Program-made: the position numbers and the translations under genes
In this document: one piece after another, positions 59,059 to 64,000 of the stretch
How the letters are laid out: each line of letters begins with the position of its first letter
Numbering within the stretch: position 1 is the first letter of the stretch
From: Yamagishiella unicocca
Taxonomy: Eukaryota; Chlorophyta; Chlorophyceae; Chlamydomonadales; Volvocaceae
Direction: 5' to 3'
Assembly: GCA_003116995.1 (NCBI GenBank)
Contig: BDSL01000052.1
Location: forward strand, 372,001-436,000
DNA: 64,000 nt
Notes under the pieces: model-generated
What the model was told of the DNA's origin: nothing
The model's input: the letters and a program-made list of their open reading frames with translations, nothing else
The model's database searches: none

Positions 59059-59602
59059 TTTTCTGTATGCAATTGTGCAGGAACGGGCTGTGATCGAAGG
59101 TAGAAATTTCGGCGTATTAATGTACATGATGGGACGAGCTCTGACGTCCCCATTCCTCGGGCAAGCGCGAGGCCGGAAAGATATCGTGAATTGTATTTTA
59201 AAGCATAACTTGCATCGGTACAACCTTGTCGACATCAATCGACGTGAATCGCTGCTTTTTGCCCTCCAAGCCACCGCCCAGGGTTTTCCGAAGGACCTCC
59301 GCCTTGACTGCAGACCGGTATTGCAATTGCAAGTATGCAGCTGTCACCCGCAATCACAAGTCGCTTTGTGCGTGGTAGCGCAGGTGCGCGTTGCGGCAGC
59401 GGTTGGCGCCTGACGGAGCGCTTACCCAGCGCCCGCGACGCGCAACCCGGGAGATCTCTACATCTTTGCTTCGCGATTGTCTGCATTTTTGCCCTGCGCC
59501 GCGCCTAATTCTTCTGGGCGCGTTACGGGGATATCGACGTCTCCCGGGCAGCGCAAAGTCTCGTCCCACCCGCACGCGCCGAACCTTTTGCCGGTTTCGC
59601 AG
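59059..59602. promoter_or_regulatory. Divergent region between SRX1 and the downstream membrane protein gene
   Basis: Should hold the SRX1 promoter and the first exon and promoter of the plus-strand gene. I could not find a convincing ATG for the latter. Confidence 0.35.
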
Positions 59603-62600
59603 GTGCCACCTCCCGGCCCTATTCCCTGCCTGCGGTGTCCAAGGTCGGCCGCAAGCCCTGCAAGGTGCGGGAGGACTGCTGCCAGCTGTTCGCAGATCAA
59701 AACGTCTTATGCCGCTGCATAAACAAACGCCGTGTGCCGCCTGGTGCCGCCCGAGGATTACATCTACCAGCCCTGAAAGCACGGCGCAATCATTTTATGA
59801 TTGCTTAGATTTCTATCGAGGTCTTGGCAGCGCGCCACCTCGCAGCTCGTTTGCGCAGGATGCGTCTTGCGGCATGACGCATCCGCTTCCGTGTGCCGCG
59901 GCACGCCATCCACCTGCCCCCCTTCTCCGCATTGACCGGGGCATTCGAGTTACTGTTCCGAATCCACCGCGCTATCTTATCACCTCCGCCATCCGTGTCA
60001 TGCCCGTGCTCCTCCTGCTCAACAAGCTCACCCTCGCCCTGATGTGGACCGTAATGATGGCCGGCCCGCCCCTAACGCGCCAGCGTGGGCCCTTCGGCCA
60101 ATCCCAACCACCTTTCGGCATCCCAAAAGCTCCGAAACCCATCCCATCCCCCTTCCTCCCTTCCTCCTCCCCCTTCCTTCCCCCAGTCGCTACATTTCCC
60201 CCGTCACGTTACCGGTCCTTTTTTGTAACTCCCCCTTCCTCCTCCCCCTTCCTCTTCCCCCTTCCTCCTCCCCCTCCCTCCCTCCCCCGCAGCCCGTGTG
60301 CTTCAAGGAGAACAACCCCGACCGCATCGATGACGCCACCACCGGCAAGCCCTCCACCACCCCGGGAGGTTCCTCCACGACGCCCACGGCGTACGGCACG
60401 GAGCCCGTGGTGTCGACCGCAGGTACGACACCAGCGCCCTGCGAGGAAGCCCGGTGGTGGTGGCGGTGGTGGTGGTGGCGGTCCGCCGGCGTCAGCAGCA
60501 CGAGCCCACACGGAGGCTGGGGGATTCGAGGGAAACCCGTGGAGGCTGGGGGAGGGGGGAGTCAAGCTGGACCGCGCAAGTGACTGTGCTCCCAGGCCCA
60601 CGCTGCCCCCTCCGCGTCACGATCCCCCCCCCCCGCGCCCCCGCGCCCCCGCGTAAAACGGGTTTTATACACTCCCCCCCCCCGCCCCGCGCTGCAGGCC
60701 TCCGCTCCGTCAACCTGGGCCCCGTGGCGTCCGTCATGTATCCCGTCCTGATGTACGGCACGTTCGCCGCCGCGGCAGCGGCGATCGCCATGCCTGGCAC
60801 GCTGGGTGAGTGACGTCAGCGGGTACGGCGGCGGGGGCCGCCGCCGCGCCGCGCCCTTGCTCGCCCTCGCTGCCGTCCTGCTGGACCCCGCACTCGCATC
60901 TACCCCCCCTCCTATCATTTCTTCCGCCGAAATGGAGCTCCGGCTGCCGCCAATAACGGCGCCGTAAGCTAAACCCTAGGCTACCGAGCCCTGTGGGCTT
61001 TGAATCCGGATATCCAGCCGCAGTCCTCCTCCTCCTCCTCCCGGTCCTCCTCCCCCCTCCCTCCAGGCTCCTTCCTGTTCCGCAGTGCTACCATGACCAC
61101 CACCCACAAGATCCTGATCATGTCAGCTGGCGCCGCCCTCATCCCCTCCGTCATCGCCCTGAGGCAAACCCAGGTGGGCAGCTGCCGGCGGCCGCATCCC
61201 GCCACCTGCGAGTCTCGCGGCTCGCCTGGTGCCGCAGCCCCCGAGCTACACACTCGGGCATAGGGGCACCTCCATGCTCACCCCCATCATCAACCGCATC
61301 GCCACCTACCCACCCCCACCTCACTCCAGCTGCGGTAGCAAAAACAATATTTTTTTGAGTTAATAAATTTTAAAGTTGACGCTTGACGATTTATGGTTAT
61401 GTAAGATTTTATATCATGACATCATGTCTGGAGATATTTATTATTTAATCAATAATTCGTTTTTTGCTCCCTGGTTTCGCCTCCACCCCACCCTGCTCCA
61501 CCCCACTCCACCCCCCCAGCGAGCCGCAGACGCGGGCATCCTGGCCTCCCCGTCGTTCAAGCAGATGGTGTCGTCCAGCCTGCTGCACGGAGTTCTGGGC
61601 CTAGTGGTGCTGTCACAGGTGGGTGCGTGTTGAGGCGGAGGAGGGGGCGTGCAGCCAGGGGGTGGGGGCGGCAAGTGGGTGCAGTGACGCCTCGCTGTCT
61701 CCCCTTCTCCTCCCCCCCTTCCGGTTTTTTTTGCACACATACACACACACACACAGCGCAGCATAAATAAAACACACACACACCTCCCCCGACCCACGGG
61801 TTTCCTCTCATACCCCTTCCCCGCCCCGTTCCCGCCGGCCCCTTCAGGCTGTCTCCCTGCGCAACCCAATCCTGGGGGCCTGCGTGGGCGGCCTCACCGG
61901 ACTGACCACCATAACGACGTCGTACACCCTCATGAAGGTTGGTGGTGGTTGAGGGTTGGGGGTTGGTTAAATGTGGTTGGCGCCCGGGACGGCGCCTATT
62001 GGCGGCGGGTGGTGGCGGGATGGGCGGGTCCGCAATGAGGGCCTCCGCAGTGCGGGGGCATCTGCGCTGCTGCCGGACCTGTGTACATGCTGTGCTGCTG
62101 CGGACGTGACTGACTGCCGGGTAGGCTTATTTAGGGGATTGAGGGGGTGAGGGGGTGAGGGGGTGAGGGGGTGAGGGGGTTAGAGGGTTAGGGTTTTAGG
62201 CACCTGAGGTCGGGGCGGGGTGGGGCCCGTTGGTGGACTACCGTCTGGGCCTCACTCGCGCCTTCCTTTGCCAGGTCGGGCCGAACACCTAACCCTGCCT
62301 GCTGCCCGCTGCCTTCCCGTGTGTCCCCCTCACCCAACAACCCACCTCTCCACTACTACACCACTCCACCGCTCCACGCCGCCGCCGTCAGATCCGCGAG
62401 AGTGGCCAGCTGGCTCCCAGCGTCCGGGGCATGCTGGGTGGTGTGCTGTCGCTGCTGACCCCGGCCAACATGACAGCGGCAGCTTACTCGGTGCTGACCG
62501 TCGCCATGGCGGGTGGGTTTCCAGGGGGCGGAGGGGCCGGGTCCTGTCGGTGCGCCCCCTCCCATGTCCCTTCCCACGGCACCACAACCGCACCCGCCCG

Positions 62601-63845
62601 CCTGATCCCTCCCCACCCACCCCACAACTCTTAAAGTCTAAACCCCCGCCCCCCTCCCACTGCCCGCCTCCCACTGCCCGCCTCCCACTGCCCGCCTCCA
62701 TCGCATCGCAGCTGCCGGCGCCACCCTCTTCACCGTCGACCCCGCAGCCCCGTGCTTCATGTTCTTCGAGCCCAAGGTGTATGGGAGCAGCTTGAGGCGT
62801 CACCACTGGGGGCCCAGGGCGGGGCTGCGACGACGTCACAACCCACCATCGCAACCTCTGACCGCAACACACACCCCTCACATCTTCAAGAGACACCGGC
62901 CGCTATGCCCGTAACCCGGCCCAACACTGAACCCCTTTTTGGCTAAAACCCCTCCCCGCCTCGGCCCCCCGCCAGGATGCCGTACACGTGTTCGCAACCC
63001 GCATGACGGGCGCCTCCATGCTGGCCAACGCGGTGCTGCTGTTCACTGTCAAACAAGCCGCAGACGACGGTCGCCAGGGTGAGGGGGTCGTCGGCTGGCT
63101 GGGTCCTGGCTGGGTCCTGGCTGGTTGGGTGGTTGGGTGGGTGCTTCCCCGGCTTCTTGTACTCGCTGCGATTTCAGCCGTTCCAATTGCTGCCGCATTA
63201 TCAGCTGCTAATTGCGGCTTTCCTGCCCCATCCGAATCTCGCCACCCAAATCTCGCCACCTAGAACCCTTCGTTGCCCCCTCCCCCCCCCGCCGCTGCCA
63301 CGGGTTTCCCTCGAACCCCCGCCGCTGCCGCCGCCGCCTGCTGCAGGCTCCCCCATCTTCCGCAACGTCAACGGCGCCATCGCCACGTTCGCGGGCGCCA
63401 CCGCGGCCGTCCTGGCGTACGCGCTGACGGTGAGCCGCCTCCTGCCGCCCCCATACCCTGCACCCATGCACCTCCGCGCATAGGGCGCGCGCTGTAGGTA
63501 AACGCATACCACGACATCGCTCTTGCCGCTAGCAGGAAACCACCAGGTTTCAGCGCACCGCCTGTGCCACACAAAACACGCGCTTATGCCTCCAACACCG
63601 GCCCCGTATCCTGCTGCCCCTGTCCTGACTCCCTAGTAGCCCTTCCGGACGGGGTAAGGTAAGACCTTGGCCTTACGTTATGCGACCCCACAAAATCTCC
63701 ATCCTCACTCTCACATACTTGGCAGATCGGGGTGGCCCGGCCCGAGACAGCCACCTGGAGCTTCGTGGGCGCCATGGCCGTCACGGCGCTCGTAACCGGA
63801 TACAACTACGCCACGGCTCCCAGTGAGCGTACGCGTCAGGTGTAG
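59603..63845 (+). CDS. Unrecognised multi-pass membrane protein, probably plastid-targeted, 5' end unresolved
   Basis: Exons: 59603-59664, 60293-60422, 60698-60805, 61067-61173, 61520-61618, 61848-61937, 62392-62512, 62712-62776, 62976-63078, 63347-63429, 63726-63845. All phases agree from the first of these to the TAG; a first exon with the ATG is missing. A Ser/Thr/Pro-rich soluble part (CFKENNPDRIDDATTG) precedes six to eight hydrophobic segments, for example SVMYPVLMYGTFAAAAAAIA, KILIMSAGAALIPSVIAL, LLHGVLGLVVLSQ, NPILGACVGGLTGL and WSFVGAMAVTALVTGYNYAT. Small residues and basic Arg/Lys loops dominate. I do not recognise the family. A plastid location is a guess from the Arg/Ser-rich start. 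Confidence 0.7.
60190..60231 (+). repeat. Family 2 repeat upstream of an acceptor (sense)
   Basis: CTACATTTCCCCCGTCACG, then TTACCGGTCCTTTTTTGTAAC, closely matching 26088-26130 in GSH1. It is followed by a pyrimidine-rich run to the acceptor at 60292. Confidence 0.75.
60523..60541 (-). repeat. Family 1 core, antisense
   Basis: ATTCGAGGGAAACCCGTGG in the next intron of the same gene. The AAAACGG.TTTTATAC repeat follows at 60651-60680. Confidence 0.55.
61325..61470. other. AT-rich block inside an intron
   Basis: About 130-145 bases rich in A and T, such as TTAATAAATTTTAAAG and GATATTTATTATTTAATC, in an otherwise GC-rich gene. It may be organelle-derived DNA or an old insertion. Confidence 0.6.
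63298..63320 (+). repeat. Family 1 core near an acceptor (sense)
   Basis: CCACGGGTTTCCCTCGAACC followed by a C/G-rich stretch to the acceptor at 63346. A similar shorter core lies at 61795-61815 before the acceptor at 61847. Confidence 0.6.
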
Positions 63846-64000
63846 GAGGGAGGAGCGGGGAGGACGGAGTAGCCGTGCAGAGCCGGGCCGGATGAGCGAG
63901 GCCGACGAGGAGCTCCCTGCAGTGTTGCGGCGTCCGTTGCGACCGCGGGTGGGGTAACGTGAGGGGACACCTGTCGCAAGCTTACCTTCGTCGCCGTAAA
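63846..64000. other. 3' flank of the last gene
   Basis: No poly(A) signal or other feature seen before the window ends. Confidence 0.4.

Overview
This window is nuclear DNA of a green alga, most likely a volvocine (Chlamydomonadales) species. The reasons are very high GC in coding exons, many short GT-AG introns, TGTAA polyadenylation signals, plant-type chloroplast proteins (glutathione synthesis, sulfiredoxin), and expansin-like and Ser-Pro-rich surface proteins. All exon models were spliced by hand from reading frame, intron phase and splice consensus. Every complete model closes in frame, but 5' ends and a few junctions are uncertain and are marked.

Layout. 1-1806: the 3' end of a single-pass surface protein gene (+). 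3406-4412: a two-exon RRM protein with an organelle-type presequence (+). 6955-11517: a full-length tandem paralogue of the first gene (+). 14475-18067: a DUF819 membrane protein (-), head-to-head across about 0.4 kb with an EamA/DMT-type transporter, 18477-22432 (+). 22661-27586: GSH1, plastid glutamate-cysteine ligase (+, 12 exons). 29349-35090: a roughly 1300-residue coiled-coil and glutamine-rich protein (-) with an uninterrupted 100-codon Gln tract. 35997-38656: an expansin-like DPBB protein (-, 12 exons, several microexons). 40128-43456: a DNA element with perfect 13-bp terminal inverted repeats and 7-bp target-site duplications, holding a broken adenine-methyltransferase-like gene. 43935-56181: TRAPPC11/foie-gras subunit of the TRAPP complex (+, about 25 exons). 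57312-59058: sulfiredoxin SRX1 (-). From about 59603 to 63845: an unrecognised multi-pass membrane protein (+) whose 5' end is unresolved.

The genes do not form one pathway. GSH1 and SRX1 both serve plastid thiol redox chemistry, TRAPPC11 serves Golgi trafficking, and the expansin-like and surface proteins belong to the cell wall or extracellular matrix.

The most notable non-gene signals are (1) the TIR element with methyltransferase cargo, and (2) two short intronic repeat families. Their conserved end faces the neighbouring exon in both orientations and in several cases lies exactly at the splice site, as expected of introner-like (intron-generating) elements. Introns also carry many minisatellites, and four introns appear to use GC-AG sites.
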